From Bacteroidales bacterium (GTDB lineage Bacteria; Bacteroidota; Bacteroidia; Bacteroidales; F082), in NCBI GenBank assembly GCA_017531225.1, contig JAFXLL010000003.1, positions 108,893-172,892 on the forward strand: DNA of 64,000 nucleotides, given 5' to 3'. A program made the position numbers and the translations under genes. Under the pieces are notes generated by a model that saw only the letters and a program-made list of their open reading frames with translations, was not told the DNA's origin and searched no databases. Shown here piece by piece: positions 52,726 to 61,758 of this stretch. The stretch's first letter is position 1; each line of letters opens with the position of its first letter.

Positions 52726-52752
52726 AACTAAAGCTTTAACGTTATTGAGATT

Positions 52753-53778
52753 ATGAAAGTACGTCTATTAATAGCTATATTGCTTTTCTCCCCTATAGCT
52801 GTCACCGCTGAGAACCATCCTTTCAGCGATGGCCTGTTTCGTTATTCATCATTCGGACAGAGCCTGCTGGCAGACATTCATCCCAATTTTGTCCGTCTTG
52901 ACGTGGCGAGTGTGACCAACCATCAAGAATGGGATTGGGGACAGACGGGCAAAGCCAGACGATGGAACACCTTTGGCGTCATGGGAATCAACGTGCCACT
53001 GTGGTCGGGCGAAGCGGAGGGAAAAAACGCTTTTCTGTGCGTCTCCCTACCCCTCTCCTCTGCTATCTGGCTTGATTTAGGCGAGCCTGTCACGGCACCC
53101 GTGGTCAACACCGATTATCGAATTGCCTTGCCAGTCTTTACCTACGTCCGCAAACTGAATCGGAACTTTTTCAGGAACTATTCCATCAGCTTAGCTCCAT
53201 ACAAGCACGAAAGCACTCATCTGGGCGATGAGATCACTTTGCAGCGTGTTGAAAACCAACTTCCTCTGCTTCGTGTAAATGTTTCTGAGCATTATTCAGA
53301 GTTGGTATTCAGTATTAATGAAGCCGACCGTGAGGATAGCTATTGGCATACGTTCAGGGTGGGCCTGATGGTGCTTTGGAATGCCCGTCGCGGATGGTAT
53401 TTCATTGATGCCACCGACGGAGACGCCTCTTTGGCAAAGCCACGGTTTTCTCCATGGGAAGCCTATTTGCAATACCAATTCCAATCGCCGGTGAGGCACT
53501 GTTTCCAATGGGTCGTCTCAGCTGAAATCCGCAATAGGGCTTTATACGGCTATCCAGAGTTCACTTGGTCGTCGGATGGCGTGCACTATGAAATGCAGGA
53601 CGAGAGCCGTATCTTTACGTACAACTTGTTCTGCGGATTGCGTTTTTGTGGCAATCGCAAAGGCATGTTTTCACGCATGTCGGTCGGCATGAGACTTTAC
53701 CACGGAAACAACCCTTACGGACAGTTCCGCAACCACAAGGATTTCAATCACCTTGGGGTCTGCATTATTTTTGAATAA
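52753..53778 (+). CDS. Outer membrane beta-barrel protein, DUF1207-like
   Basis: A 341-residue protein with a signal peptide (MKVRLLIAILLFSPIAVTAE). Alternating hydrophobic strands run through the rest, and SLAPYKHESTHLGDE near residues 146-160 resembles the central motif of DUF1207 outer-membrane proteins. The last residues (GVCIIFE) end in Phe-Glu, not a strict barrel end. It overlaps the convergent gene at 53765 by 14 nt. Function unknown; the preceding receptor remnant suggests it once belonged to an uptake locus. Confidence 0.65.
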   Translation: MKVRLLIAILLFSPIAVTAENHPFSDGLFRYSSFGQSLLADIHPNFVRLDVASVTNHQEWDWGQTGKARRWNTFGVMGINVPLWSGEAEGKNAFLCVSLPLSSAIWLDLGEPVTAPVVNTDYRIALPVFTYVRKLNRNFFRNYSISLAPYKHESTHLGDEITLQRVENQLPLLRVNVSEHYSELVFSINEADREDSYWHTFRVGLMVLWNARRGWYFIDATDGDASLAKPRFSPWEAYLQYQFQSPVRHCFQWVVSAEIRNRALYGYPEFTWSSDGVHYEMQDESRIFTYNLFCGLRFCGNRKGMFSRMSVGMRLYHGNNPYGQFRNHKDFNHLGVCIIFE

Positions 53779-54463
53779 AGTTGTAAGGGTTCGCTTCTTT
53801 ATCCCAAACCTTATAGTTCAATTGGTAGTCGGTTACTTCCCAACGGCTTCCATCCTCGTCAACACGTTTGAGCACAAGGCCGTTGGAGGGGTCGATCCAC
53901 CAGCAGCTGGAGCCATATCCGCTGACGCCTTTGCCACGAAAGTCGAACACCCAGCATTTGACGCCACAGATGGTCTCTTCGCCTTTGTAGAACTGGGCCA
54001 GAACTTCGGGTTTCCTGTTGTATTGTCTGATACGCTGCATGACGATGCCGGGTTCCAAGTCGGGATCATTTATGTTGTCACGGCCGAAGTCAGACAATTC
54101 ACCGCAGACCCAAAGAGTCTCTGGTGAAGGAGCCGGAGCATACAGGCTGAACTGCTCGTGATCATCATCTCCTGTGTACATAAACTGACCTGTTTCGGTA
54201 TAAGTACCTTGGTAGCCTTTCTCCCTTGCAAAGTCGTATTTTTCCCATACCTTGAAATCTCCGGGATGATCCTCTACAAAGCAATAGACATCACCGATCA
54301 TCGCATAGATGTATGCTGCTTCCAATTGACCGCTTTCGCTGTAGCGTTCTGTAGCGATGCGGAAGTTATTCTTTGGGAGTGAAAGTTGATACGTTCCGGT
54401 CCACTGGGCGAAGACGGACAAACCTGCAGCGAGCAATGCTGCTAAAGCAAAAAACTTTTTCAT
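53765..54463 (-). CDS. Secreted protein of unknown function
   Basis: A 232-residue protein with a signal peptide (MKKFFALAALLAAGLSVFAQ). The mature part is beta-rich with many aromatic residues; ICGVKCWVFDFRGKG and GSSCWWIDPSNGLVLKRV near residues 165-200 suggest a repeated strand pattern similar to outer-membrane lipoprotein sorting-like folds. The four Cys residues could form disulfides. It lies 4 nt after the OmpA-like gene and probably shares its promoter. Confidence 0.7.
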   Translation of the reverse strand: MKKFFALAALLAAGLSVFAQWTGTYQLSLPKNNFRIATERYSESGQLEAAYIYAMIGDVYCFVEDHPGDFKVWEKYDFAREKGYQGTYTETGQFMYTGDDDHEQFSLYAPAPSPETLWVCGELSDFGRDNINDPDLEPGIVMQRIRQYNRKPEVLAQFYKGEETICGVKCWVFDFRGKGVSGYGSSCWWIDPSNGLVLKRVDEDGSRWEVTDYQLNYKVWDKEANPYNFIQK

Positions 54464-54467
54464 AGAC

Positions 54468-55565
54468 TTACTTTTTTACAAATTCCACACGGCGGTTTTT
54501 GGAGCGACCTTCAGCGGTACTGTTGTCAGCGATAGGTGAATGTGAGCCTTTGCCCACTGCTGTGAGGCGATCACTTGCAATACCTTGTTTAACAAGAGCG
54601 GCAACGATGGCTTCTGCCCTCTGCTGTGACAGCGGGTCATTCACTTTGTCGGAACCGGTATTGTCGCAGTGTCCCTGCACCTCAAAACTGATTTCGGGAT
54701 GATCTTGCATCAGCTTGGCAACACGGTTGATTTCTATGATGGATTCAGGCTTGATGTCGGCCTTGCCAGTCTCGAAGGTGATGGCGTAGGTGATGATCTT
54801 GCCATCGGTTGTGAGACGGTCGTAAAGCGGCACAGCGCCTTGAGCGATACGCACATTGCTCAATCCCGTATAGCGATAGAACGATCCGCTGGAGAAGAAG
54901 AGGTAGCCTGGGGCCATCATTGCTGGCACGTTGATCATACGCACGCCGTTCACGTAGCCTTTGAAAGCCCTCTTGTTGAACGAGAAGGCAAAGTGGTTCC
55001 ACTCCCCCGCGACTATTGGGTTGTCCTTTTCCAAGTAATCGGAAGTGCCTGGGGTCAGTCCCAGCATCTTCTCTCCACCTGCCATGTCGCTTCCGTCCGG
55101 TTTCAATAAGCTCCACGACAGGCTGCATGACCCGTCTTCCCTGTACCAGAAGCGCACATTGCTTGGCGCATTATAGTAGCTGTTGTCACCGCGTTCACCG
55201 AAACTAATGCTCATCTCGAGCGCCGTTTCATCATCTTCGGTTAATGGAGCCACGTAGAGGTCAAACTCCACCGTGAACACTTCTGGCAGCCAATCCCATT
55301 TCTGTTTCATCAGCGGCATCACCTGTCCTAAACCATCGTCGGTGAACGCCAGAACATTGCGTCCTTTCTGCTGTGCTGTCTCTGCATATCCGTCCAGCAA
55401 GTCCCACCTCAGCGGGAACTCGCCTAACTTTTCCATATCAAAATTGTCTTCAAAGATGATTTCATCGCCAGGAACGAAATCGCATTTAGCATATACTGAT
55501 TCCTGTGCGTAGATTGACGATACGGCAAATAACAATATCGCCATGGTAGTAAATAAGCTTTTCAT
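54468..55565 (-). CDS. OmpA family protein with N-terminal lectin-like domain
   Basis: About 365 residues from ATG 55565. A signal peptide (MKSLFTTMAILLFAVSSIYA) is followed by a jelly-roll-like domain (FEDNFDMEKLGEFPLRWDLL; VFTVEFDLYVAP) to about residue 220. The C-terminal 110 residues are an OmpA peptidoglycan-binding domain (ITYAITFETGKADIKPES, VQGHCDNTGSDKVNDPLSQQ, SKNRRVEFV). Expected location: outer membrane, linked to the wall. A TATATTTG box lies 30 nt upstream. Confidence 0.88.
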   Translation of the reverse strand: MKSLFTTMAILLFAVSSIYAQESVYAKCDFVPGDEIIFEDNFDMEKLGEFPLRWDLLDGYAETAQQKGRNVLAFTDDGLGQVMPLMKQKWDWLPEVFTVEFDLYVAPLTEDDETALEMSISFGERGDNSYYNAPSNVRFWYREDGSCSLSWSLLKPDGSDMAGGEKMLGLTPGTSDYLEKDNPIVAGEWNHFAFSFNKRAFKGYVNGVRMINVPAMMAPGYLFFSSGSFYRYTGLSNVRIAQGAVPLYDRLTTDGKIITYAITFETGKADIKPESIIEINRVAKLMQDHPEISFEVQGHCDNTGSDKVNDPLSQQRAEAIVAALVKQGIASDRLTAVGKGSHSPIADNSTAEGRSKNRRVEFVKK

Positions 55566-55594
55566 AAGCAATGATGTTTTTGAGTTTCAGTCTG

Positions 55595-55602
55595 CAAATA
55601 TA
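55595..55602 (-). promoter_or_regulatory. -7 box of the OmpA-like gene
   Basis: The minus strand reads TATATTTG, 30 nt before ATG 55565. Confidence 0.55.
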
Positions 55603-55735
55603 AAGTTTAATTTTTATTCTTGTCACCTAAATAGAATTTACTTTGGGTGCGACCAATTAAATATTTTCCACATTCGTATTCATTCCCAAAGGTGGAAGAA
55701 GAATAGTTTGTGCGTTTTTTTGTAGTTTTGCAACC

Positions 55736-55813
55736 ATGAAATGGGGTCACCGAGCCGCCATCCTTGATATGCGTATCGAGCACCTGACGGGCAAACGGGT
55801 GAAAGAGAATTAA
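55736..55813 (+). other. Short 25-codon frame after a -7 box
   Basis: TAGTTTTG at 55723-55730 precedes an ATG frame that reads MKWGHRAAILDMRIEHLTGK and stops at 55811. It may be a remnant or a leader; I see no family. A second box, TACTTTTG (55836-55843), lies 17 nt before the reductase gene at 55861. Confidence 0.25.
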
Positions 55814-55860
55814 CTAAGGAGGCGACTTTTTTTTGTACTTTTGCAGCAAAATAATTAAAA

Positions 55861-56478
55861 ATGAAAGCACTACTCATCAACGGCAGCCCACATGCCAACG
55901 GCTGCACCTTCACCGCCTTGAGCATTGTGGCGGAAGAACTACAGAAAAACGGCATAGAGACCGAAATCGTCCACATCGGGAACAAGGACATCCGAGGCTG
56001 CATCGCCTGCGGCAAGTGCGCCGAATTGGGGCATTGCGTGTTCAACGATATGGTGAACGAAGTGGCACCCAAGTTCGAGCAAGCCGACGGCCTCGTGGTC
56101 GGCTCACCGGTGTATTATGCCGGTCCCAACGGAACGCTCACCAACCTGCTCGACCGCCTGTTTTTCAGCACCCCATTCGACAAGCGGATGAAAGTGGGTG
56201 CAGCCGTCGTATCGGCACGACGTGGCGGCACTACAGCCGCTTTCGATAGGCTCAACAAGTATTTCACCATCAGCGAGATGCCTATTGCGAGCAGTCGCTA
56301 TTGGAACATGGTGCATGGCCACTCTGCTGAAGATGTGATGCAAGACGAAGAAGGCGTGCAAATCATGCGCATCTTGGGCCGCAACATGGCCTTCCTCATC
56401 CGTGCCATCGCCGCCGAGCGTGAGCACAACGGACTGCCTGAAAAGGAAGTGACGAAATACACCAATTTCATCCGATAA
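55861..56478 (+). CDS. Flavodoxin-like NAD(P)H-dependent FMN reductase
   Basis: A 205-residue protein. LLINGSPHANGCTFTAL at the start is the FMN phosphate-binding loop. CIACGKCAELGHCVFND near residues 50-66 has three closely spaced Cys, and VGSPVYYAGPNGTLTNLLDR is the typical second flavin contact. It belongs to the iron-sulfur flavoprotein/NADPH-dependent FMN reductase group. The gene is followed after 9 nt by a relative, a common tandem in anaerobes. The physiological substrate is unknown. Confidence 0.88.
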   Translation: MKALLINGSPHANGCTFTALSIVAEELQKNGIETEIVHIGNKDIRGCIACGKCAELGHCVFNDMVNEVAPKFEQADGLVVGSPVYYAGPNGTLTNLLDRLFFSTPFDKRMKVGAAVVSARRGGTTAAFDRLNKYFTISEMPIASSRYWNMVHGHSAEDVMQDEEGVQIMRILGRNMAFLIRAIAAEREHNGLPEKEVTKYTNFIR

Positions 56479-56487
56479 GTCTTAACC

Positions 56488-57024
56488 ATGAAAAAAGTAA
56501 TCGTAATTTCAACCAGTCTCCGCCCCGGCTCGAACAGCCACGCTTTAGCGGAGCAGTTTGCCAAGGGCGCGGAAGCCGCCGGGCATCAAGTGAAACTCAT
56601 CTCACTGAGAGGCAAGGAAATCAAGTTTTGCATCGGCTGCCTGTCGTGCCAAAAGACGGGCGCCTGCGTCTTCAAGGACGATGTGCCGGCCATCATGGAA
56701 AGCGTCCTGAACGCCGATGTGGTATGCTGGGCCACGCCCATCTATTACTACGAAATGAGCGGCCAGATGAAGACCCTCATCGACCGTATGAACGCGATGT
56801 ACCCCAAGGATTACAAATTCCGTGAAGTCTATCTGCTGACCACGGCGGCCGAAAACGAAGAGTTTGTGCCAAAGCGCGCCGAAAGCGGTCTTACTGGTTG
56901 GATTGACTGCTACGGCAAGTCAAGTCTCAAAGGCCATATCTTCTGTGGCGGTGTGGGTGCTCCCAAAGAAATTGACGGTAATGCCAAGTTACAGGATGCT
57001 TACGAATTGGGCAAACAAGTGTAA
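56488..57024 (+). CDS. Flavodoxin-like NAD(P)H-dependent FMN reductase, second copy
   Basis: A 178-residue relative of the preceding protein: VISTSLRPGSNSHALAEQFA at the start, FCIGCLSCQKTGACVFKDD with the same Cys pattern near residues 48-66, and WATPIYYYEMSGQMKTLIDR. It is shorter at the C-terminus. Its stop overlaps the esterase start by one base, so the three genes are probably one transcript. Confidence 0.88.
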   Translation: MKKVIVISTSLRPGSNSHALAEQFAKGAEAAGHQVKLISLRGKEIKFCIGCLSCQKTGACVFKDDVPAIMESVLNADVVCWATPIYYYEMSGQMKTLIDRMNAMYPKDYKFREVYLLTTAAENEEFVPKRAESGLTGWIDCYGKSSLKGHIFCGGVGAPKEIDGNAKLQDAYELGKQV

Positions 57025-58628
57025 TGAAAAAAATTGTTTTCTTTCTCTTTTTGGCTTCGATGTGTCTGCTATTATGTACCCATCTATTTGGAAACGATAG
57101 CACACCTGACCCTATCATGTCTATGAAAGGGAGTTGTTTCCCCATCATTGAGACTCCCTCCGTTTTCAAAAGCACTATTGGAGACAAGGACTTTCTTGTG
57201 TTCATCGAGTACAGCGACAGCCTGAATATCAAAGGGCATTACATGTCTTTGGAGGAAACCATGACAGACACCCTTCCTTTCAAACTGGAAGCCGAAGGTC
57301 AGAATGCCGTTCTTTATTACGAGGACCACGAGGAGATTTTCCGTCCTTGTGTTGAATTCATGGATGAGCTACAGGTCTATGGCTATACTCAATTAAGTAC
57401 ATTGGACACTGCCATTTTCTGTTTTCATATTCATGAGGCACCGGCTTTTCAGGATTTTGAGAACAAACGTTATCAGGATACCTTGTTTGCGGTGGAGAAA
57501 ATCAGCGACATCTGCTACGCCAATTCCCCTGGCTTTTGGTCGGAAATAGACGACAATACCAAACCCATTGGCAAGATTCTCCGGGTAGTTGATGTCAGAA
57601 GAACAGTCCCGTTGGATCTCTGTCTTGACATATTCAGACCGCAAAACGACACATTAAAAAAACGTCCGTTGGTGATGTTGATTTACGGTGGCGCGTATTA
57701 TTTCGGGTCGAAAGACGATCCAAAAATCACCAACTGGTGCCGGTACCTCGCTTCGTTAGGTTATGTGACGGTTTCCATCGACCACAGGTTAGGCTTCTTT
57801 CCTGGCAAGGTAGGCATTGAACGGGCGGCTTATCGTGCGGTTCAGGATGCCCATGCCGCCATGCGTTTTTTGGTCTCGCATCATGAAGACTATGGTATCG
57901 ACACTTCCATGATCTTTGTGGGTGGCTCCAGTTCTGGAGCCGTCACCGCACTCAGCCTCGCTTTCATGACCAATGAAGACCGTCCTAAATACGCCCGCAA
58001 AGGCTTATTTCGTCCTGACCTTGGTGACATCGACACTTGCGGTAATGCCATCCGGACCAAATTCCGCATCAGGGGCGTTGCCGAAATGTGGGGAGCTATG
58101 TCCGACACCTCCAAAATTAATGGACACAACGTTTCGATATTGGCTTTCCATGGCGATGCCGATGACATCATGCCTTACGAATATGACCGTCCCTTTAGTG
58201 TCGCCAAACCATTTAACAGGCTGGCAGCCGACCCGATGTACGGCGCGTCGTGCATCGTCGACCGTGCCAACAAACTGGGATATCACGCCCGTCTGGTCAC
58301 TTTTGCCGGTTACAAACACATGCCACACGTAGACCCAAAAACAAAAATCATTAACGACAATTTCTATATCGTCCGAGACACGATGTCGGAGTTTTTCCAC
58401 GACATTATCGTGCCACAAGAACTCGAAATCGTGGGAGAAGACGGCCATTATTATGTGAGACCTTATCCTTTGAAGGTTAGCTGGATAGTAGAAGGGGGCG
58501 TCATCCTCTCTACGGAAAACAATACCGTGGAAGTGGCATGGATCAAGAATGCGCCCCAACATAGCATCACGGTATCGGCCTTGTTGCGATACGGCGTCGG
58601 ACTTACTGAAACCAGGTACTTCAAATAA
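57024..58628 (+). CDS. Secreted alpha/beta hydrolase (esterase-like)
   Basis: A 534-residue protein with an N-terminal signal (MKKIVFFLFLASMCLLLCTH), possibly a lipoprotein. The first 190 residues have no match. From about 195 it is an alpha/beta hydrolase: LDICRPQ-like LCLDIFRPQ, VMLIYGGAYYFGS (oxyanion region), FVGGSSSGAVTALSLAF (nucleophile Ser in Gly-Ser-Ser-Ser-Gly), AFHGDADDIMPYEYD (Asp) and GYKHMPHVD (His). The last 60 residues form a beta domain. Expected to cleave an ester outside the cytoplasm; the substrate is unknown. Confidence 0.82.
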   Translation: MKKIVFFLFLASMCLLLCTHLFGNDSTPDPIMSMKGSCFPIIETPSVFKSTIGDKDFLVFIEYSDSLNIKGHYMSLEETMTDTLPFKLEAEGQNAVLYYEDHEEIFRPCVEFMDELQVYGYTQLSTLDTAIFCFHIHEAPAFQDFENKRYQDTLFAVEKISDICYANSPGFWSEIDDNTKPIGKILRVVDVRRTVPLDLCLDIFRPQNDTLKKRPLVMLIYGGAYYFGSKDDPKITNWCRYLASLGYVTVSIDHRLGFFPGKVGIERAAYRAVQDAHAAMRFLVSHHEDYGIDTSMIFVGGSSSGAVTALSLAFMTNEDRPKYARKGLFRPDLGDIDTCGNAIRTKFRIRGVAEMWGAMSDTSKINGHNVSILAFHGDADDIMPYEYDRPFSVAKPFNRLAADPMYGASCIVDRANKLGYHARLVTFAGYKHMPHVDPKTKIINDNFYIVRDTMSEFFHDIIVPQELEIVGEDGHYYVRPYPLKVSWIVEGGVILSTENNTVEVAWIKNAPQHSITVSALLRYGVGLTETRYFK

Positions 58629-58640
58629 ACATACCCTTTT

Positions 58641-59843
58641 ATGAAAATTCTCTTCGTTATAGACATTTTAGATACCCACAACAACGGAACAAGCATCTCG
58701 GCACAGCGTTTTGCCAAGGAACTGGAGCGGTGTGGACACGAGGTGCGAGTATTATGTGCTAACCCTCAGGAGACGGATGAAAAAGGCGTGGCATTGCCAG
58801 TGGAAGTGACAGGGAAATACAATGTACCGGAATTTATAGTACCTTTGTTTGACTCGCTAATCAAGAAACATGGTTTCGCATACGGTGATTTTCTGCCCAG
58901 GTCAAGACCTATCATCCATGAGGCGGTAGAGTGGGCAGATGTTGTACACACTTTTTTCCCTTTCCCTCTTGATATAGTGGCAAGCAATTATGCGGCAAAG
59001 ATTGGGAAACCCAACACGGGGGCATTCCATGTCCAGCCCGAAAACATAACGATGTCATTGCATTGTGGGAAAGTGAAATGGGTACAAAACATGCTTTACC
59101 GGCTTTTCCGTAACACGTTTTACTACAAGTATCGCCATATCCATGTGCCGTCGGCCTTTATGGGGCGTATGCTTGAGGAGAGGGATTACAAGGCGAAGAT
59201 TCATGTCATCAGCAACGGCATACAGGATGCGTTTATGGAGGCTGGGGAAAACAAGATTGCCAACGGCAGGCCGCCGAAGTTGCCGGAATACCAGGACAAG
59301 ATTGTGATTATGATGGTTGGACGTCTTGCGAAGGAAAAACGGCAAGATGTCATCATCAATGCAGTGAATTACTCAAAATATGCCGACAGAATACAGTTGG
59401 TTTTTGCCGGAAAGGGGCCTCAATATGAAAAATATGTGAAACTGAGCGAAAAGCTTGCCAATCCACCGCGGTTTGTGTATGTCAAACAGGAAGAACTGAT
59501 AAAACTGCTTCTCCAGTGCGACTTGTACGTACATGCCAGCGACATGGAGAGCGAGGCTATCTCGTGCATTGAGGCTTTCGCCACGGGTTTGGTGCCTGTC
59601 ATCGCCAACAGCGAACTCTCAGCCACGCGGCAGTTTGCGTTGGATGACCGATCGCTGTTCCTGCCAGGTAACCCGAAAGACCTTGCCCGTGCCATCGACT
59701 ACTGGCTCGACAATCCGAAAGAGCGTGAAAACATGGAAAAAACCTACGTCAAGGCTGCCAAAAAGTACAGTCTGGCCATTTCCGTGCGCATGTTCGAGGA
59801 GATGCTGAACGAGGAAGTCGAGGATCAGAAGCCAAAAAAATGA
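58641..59843 (+). CDS. Glycosyltransferase family 4 (GT-B)
   Basis: A 400-residue protein. MKILFVIDILDTHNNGTSIS and FAKELERCGHEVRVLCAN form the acceptor-side domain. MMVGRLAKEKRQDVIINAVN and LVFAGKGPQYEKYVKL begin the donor domain, and DLYVHASDMESEAISCIEAF holds the Glu-x7-Glu motif of GT4. Expected role: sugar transfer from a nucleotide sugar to a lipid or glycan. It is 12 nt after the esterase. The Lys-rich tail ends close to an operator-like palindrome. Confidence 0.88.
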   Translation: MKILFVIDILDTHNNGTSISAQRFAKELERCGHEVRVLCANPQETDEKGVALPVEVTGKYNVPEFIVPLFDSLIKKHGFAYGDFLPRSRPIIHEAVEWADVVHTFFPFPLDIVASNYAAKIGKPNTGAFHVQPENITMSLHCGKVKWVQNMLYRLFRNTFYYKYRHIHVPSAFMGRMLEERDYKAKIHVISNGIQDAFMEAGENKIANGRPPKLPEYQDKIVIMMVGRLAKEKRQDVIINAVNYSKYADRIQLVFAGKGPQYEKYVKLSEKLANPPRFVYVKQEELIKLLLQCDLYVHASDMESEAISCIEAFATGLVPVIANSELSATRQFALDDRSLFLPGNPKDLARAIDYWLDNPKERENMEKTYVKAAKKYSLAISVRMFEEMLNEEVEDQKPKK

Positions 59844-59856
59844 AAAAAAATCAAAA

Positions 59857-59905
59857 ATATCGCTTGCGATATAAAAATAATGTGTAATTTTGCATCGTGA
59901 ACGAT
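59857..59905 (+). promoter_or_regulatory. Two palindromic operators flanking a -7 box
   Basis: ATATCGC-TT-GCGATAT (59857-59872) is a perfect palindrome upstream of the -7 box TAATTTTG (59885-59892), and ATCGT-GA-ACGAT (59894-59905) lies just after it, where it would overlap the transcription start. This is a natural place for autorepression by the MarR/OhrR-type protein encoded at 59919. Confidence 0.65.
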
Positions 59906-59918
59906 ATAAATAAGTGAG

Positions 59919-60374
59919 ATGGAATACGAACAACTCAAATTGGACAATCAACTTTGCTTCCGTCTTTATACTGCGGCGCGCCTCACGATAGGGGCCTATC
60001 ATCCTTATCTTGACCCGCTTGGCATCACCTATCCACAATACCTTGTATTATTAGTGTTGTGGGAACAGGACAAGCAACCGGTGAACGACATCGCGCACAA
60101 GCTGTTTTTGGAGACCAACACCGTCACGCCGCTCCTTCAACGCATGGAAAAAGCGGGCTTGGTCAAACGCGCCAAGGGCAAGGAAGACACCCGTCAGCGC
60201 ATCGTCTCGTTGACAAAAAAAGGCATTGAAATGCGCGAGCAGGCCAAACACATTCCAGATTGCCTTAGTGACGAAATCATCCAAATAACAGGCGAAGAGG
60301 AAGAATTTGTCAGAATGATTCCCACACTCGACAAACTTATCGAAGGACTTAAACGTACAACAAACAACAAATAA
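59919..60374 (+). CDS. MarR family regulator, OhrR-type
   Basis: A 151-residue protein. LDNQLCFRLYTAARLTIGAY at residues 8-27 holds the N-terminal Cys (Cys13) that senses organic peroxides in OhrR. The winged helix follows (VNDIAHKLFLETNTVTPLLQ, KAGLVKRAKGKEDTRQRIVS). Oxidation of the Cys would release it from the palindromes upstream. The next genes encode a ferritin-like protein and a glutathione peroxidase, matching a peroxide response. No ohr gene is adjacent. Confidence 0.85.
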   Translation: MEYEQLKLDNQLCFRLYTAARLTIGAYHPYLDPLGITYPQYLVLLVLWEQDKQPVNDIAHKLFLETNTVTPLLQRMEKAGLVKRAKGKEDTRQRIVSLTKKGIEMREQAKHIPDCLSDEIIQITGEEEEFVRMIPTLDKLIEGLKRTTNNK

Positions 60375-60393
60375 TAATTTAAATCTTAAAGCT

Positions 60394-60855
60394 ATGACAA
60401 AAGAAGAAGCATTAAAAGGATTTGCTCTGTTAGGAGCTGCCTGGTTTGGAAACAGCAAACAACATTTCGCCTTCTCGGCATACGACCGCTTCAACGGTTG
60501 GAACAAACTCGCCGACAAGTGGAAAGAGGAAGCCGAAGAAGAATGGGACGAAGCAGAAGAGGTGCTCAACCGCCTTGTGGAACTCGGTTGCAAGCCCGCC
60601 GACCTGCAAGAGGCCATGAAGACCATGGAATTCCCGTTCTATGACGACCCGAAACAGCAGATTGAGTCGGATTATCAACCCAAGGCTATTGAGGAAATGA
60701 GCAAGTTGGCCGCAGCCTTCGCCGATGACTATATCACTCAGAAGCTGATTTATAAATGGATTGAAGGCGAGAAGGCTCACATGGATTGGGAAAGACAATA
60801 CCTCAGCTACATCGACAAAGTCGGTTATGAGAATTTCCTCATCGAAATGATGTAA
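60394..60855 (+). CDS. Ferritin-like protein (bacterioferritin-type)
   Basis: A 153-residue helical acidic protein. WKEEAEEEWDEAEEVLNRLV and KLIYKWIEGEKAHMDWERQY, then YIDKVGYENFLIEMM, resemble helices B, D and the end of bacterioferritin (for comparison, its EEEHIDWLETQ segment). The Glu and His residues fit a di-iron centre, but not all ligands can be placed. Position between an OhrR-type regulator and a glutathione peroxidase fits iron or peroxide handling. Similarity is judged by eye. Confidence 0.6.
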   Translation: MTKEEALKGFALLGAAWFGNSKQHFAFSAYDRFNGWNKLADKWKEEAEEEWDEAEEVLNRLVELGCKPADLQEAMKTMEFPFYDDPKQQIESDYQPKAIEEMSKLAAAFADDYITQKLIYKWIEGEKAHMDWERQYLSYIDKVGYENFLIEMM

Positions 60856-60872
60856 TTCTAAAAAAAAGAAAA

Positions 60873-61421
60873 ATGGCTACGATTTATGACTTTAAGGCCC
60901 TGAACAACAAGGGTGAAGAAGTGGACATGGCTCAATATAAGGGCAAGGTCCTAATGATTGTCAACACCGCCTCGAAGTGCGGTTTTACTCCCCAATACGA
61001 CGGCTTGGAAGCCCTCTACAAGAAGTACAAAGACCAAGGTCTGGTGATTCTCGGCTTCCCCTGCGACCAATTCAAGCACCAAGAACCCGGCTCCGATGAG
61101 GAAATCGCTGAGTTTTGCCGACTCAACCACGGCGTGACCTTCCCGCTGATGAAGAAAATCGACGTCTTCGGCGAGAATGCCCACCCGATTTTCAAGTATC
61201 TTTGCGCTCAGGTGCCCGACGAGGAAGTGCACGGCCTGAAAGACAAGGCTACGATGAAACTCGTTGACGGCTTGAGCAAGGCCGAAGGACGCAAGGACGG
61301 CGAAATCCGCTGGAATTTCACCAAGTTCCTCATCTCGAAGGACGGTAGCCTCATCAAGCGTTTCGCTCCTGTGGCCAAGCCCGAGGACATGGAGGCTGAT
61401 ATTGAAGCTATGCTGAAGTGA
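60873..61421 (+). CDS. Glutathione peroxidase family protein
   Basis: A 182-residue protein. VNTASKCGFTPQYDGLEALY at residues 30-49 carries the catalytic Cys in place of selenocysteine, LGFPCDQFKHQEPGS gives the Gln region and WNFTKFLISKDGSLIKRF the Trp. Such Cys-type enzymes usually use thioredoxin and reduce hydroperoxides. It lies 17 nt after the ferritin-like gene in the OhrR-headed operon. Confidence 0.93.
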   Translation: MATIYDFKALNNKGEEVDMAQYKGKVLMIVNTASKCGFTPQYDGLEALYKKYKDQGLVILGFPCDQFKHQEPGSDEEIAEFCRLNHGVTFPLMKKIDVFGENAHPIFKYLCAQVPDEEVHGLKDKATMKLVDGLSKAEGRKDGEIRWNFTKFLISKDGSLIKRFAPVAKPEDMEADIEAMLK

Positions 61422-61446
61422 GTTTTGACAATAGGACAATGACTTG

Positions 61447-61520
61447 TGACAATGACTATGACCGCTTAAACAAAAGAGAAAACTTCATTCCATAAGTAAA
61501 AGCGGTCATTGTCATAGTCA
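61447..61520. repeat. Imperfect hairpin of TGACnATGAC words
   Basis: A 21-base arm at 61447-61467 pairs with 61500-61520 except at two positions. Each arm is itself built of TGACAATGAC/TGACTATGAC repeats. A related 12-bp perfect hairpin occurs at 63878-63940. It has no clear T-run, so it is a REP-like element or a weak terminator for the peroxidase operon. Confidence 0.6.
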
Positions 61521-61571
61521 ATGGTCATAGTCAACACATAAACAATCATTTAACACCAAAACAATACTAAA

Positions 61572-61751
61572 ATGGAAGCAAAAGATCAAGTTCTGCAAGC
61601 TATGCGCGAGATTGGCGCACCCGTCAACGCGGGAAAAATCGCTGAAGTCACCGGTCTCGACCGCAAAGTGGTCGACAAGGCCTTCGACGCCCTGAAGAAG
61701 GAAGGCGTCATCGTGTCGCCCGTCCGCTGCAAGTGGGAACCGGCCAAATGA
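61572..61751 (+). CDS. Small winged-helix protein
   Basis: A 59-residue protein (MEAKDQVLQAMREIGAPVNA, then GKIAEVTGLDRKVVDKAFDA and LKKEGVIVSPVRCKWEPAK). It forms one short winged-helix DNA-binding domain with a single Cys near the end. Similar short proteins occur in Bacteroidales as MarR- or ArsR-type transcription factors without a sensor domain. It ends just before the radical SAM gene, so the two were probably one unit. Confidence 0.7.
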   Translation: MEAKDQVLQAMREIGAPVNAGKIAEVTGLDRKVVDKAFDALKKEGVIVSPVRCKWEPAK

Positions 61752-61758
61752 TGTGAAA

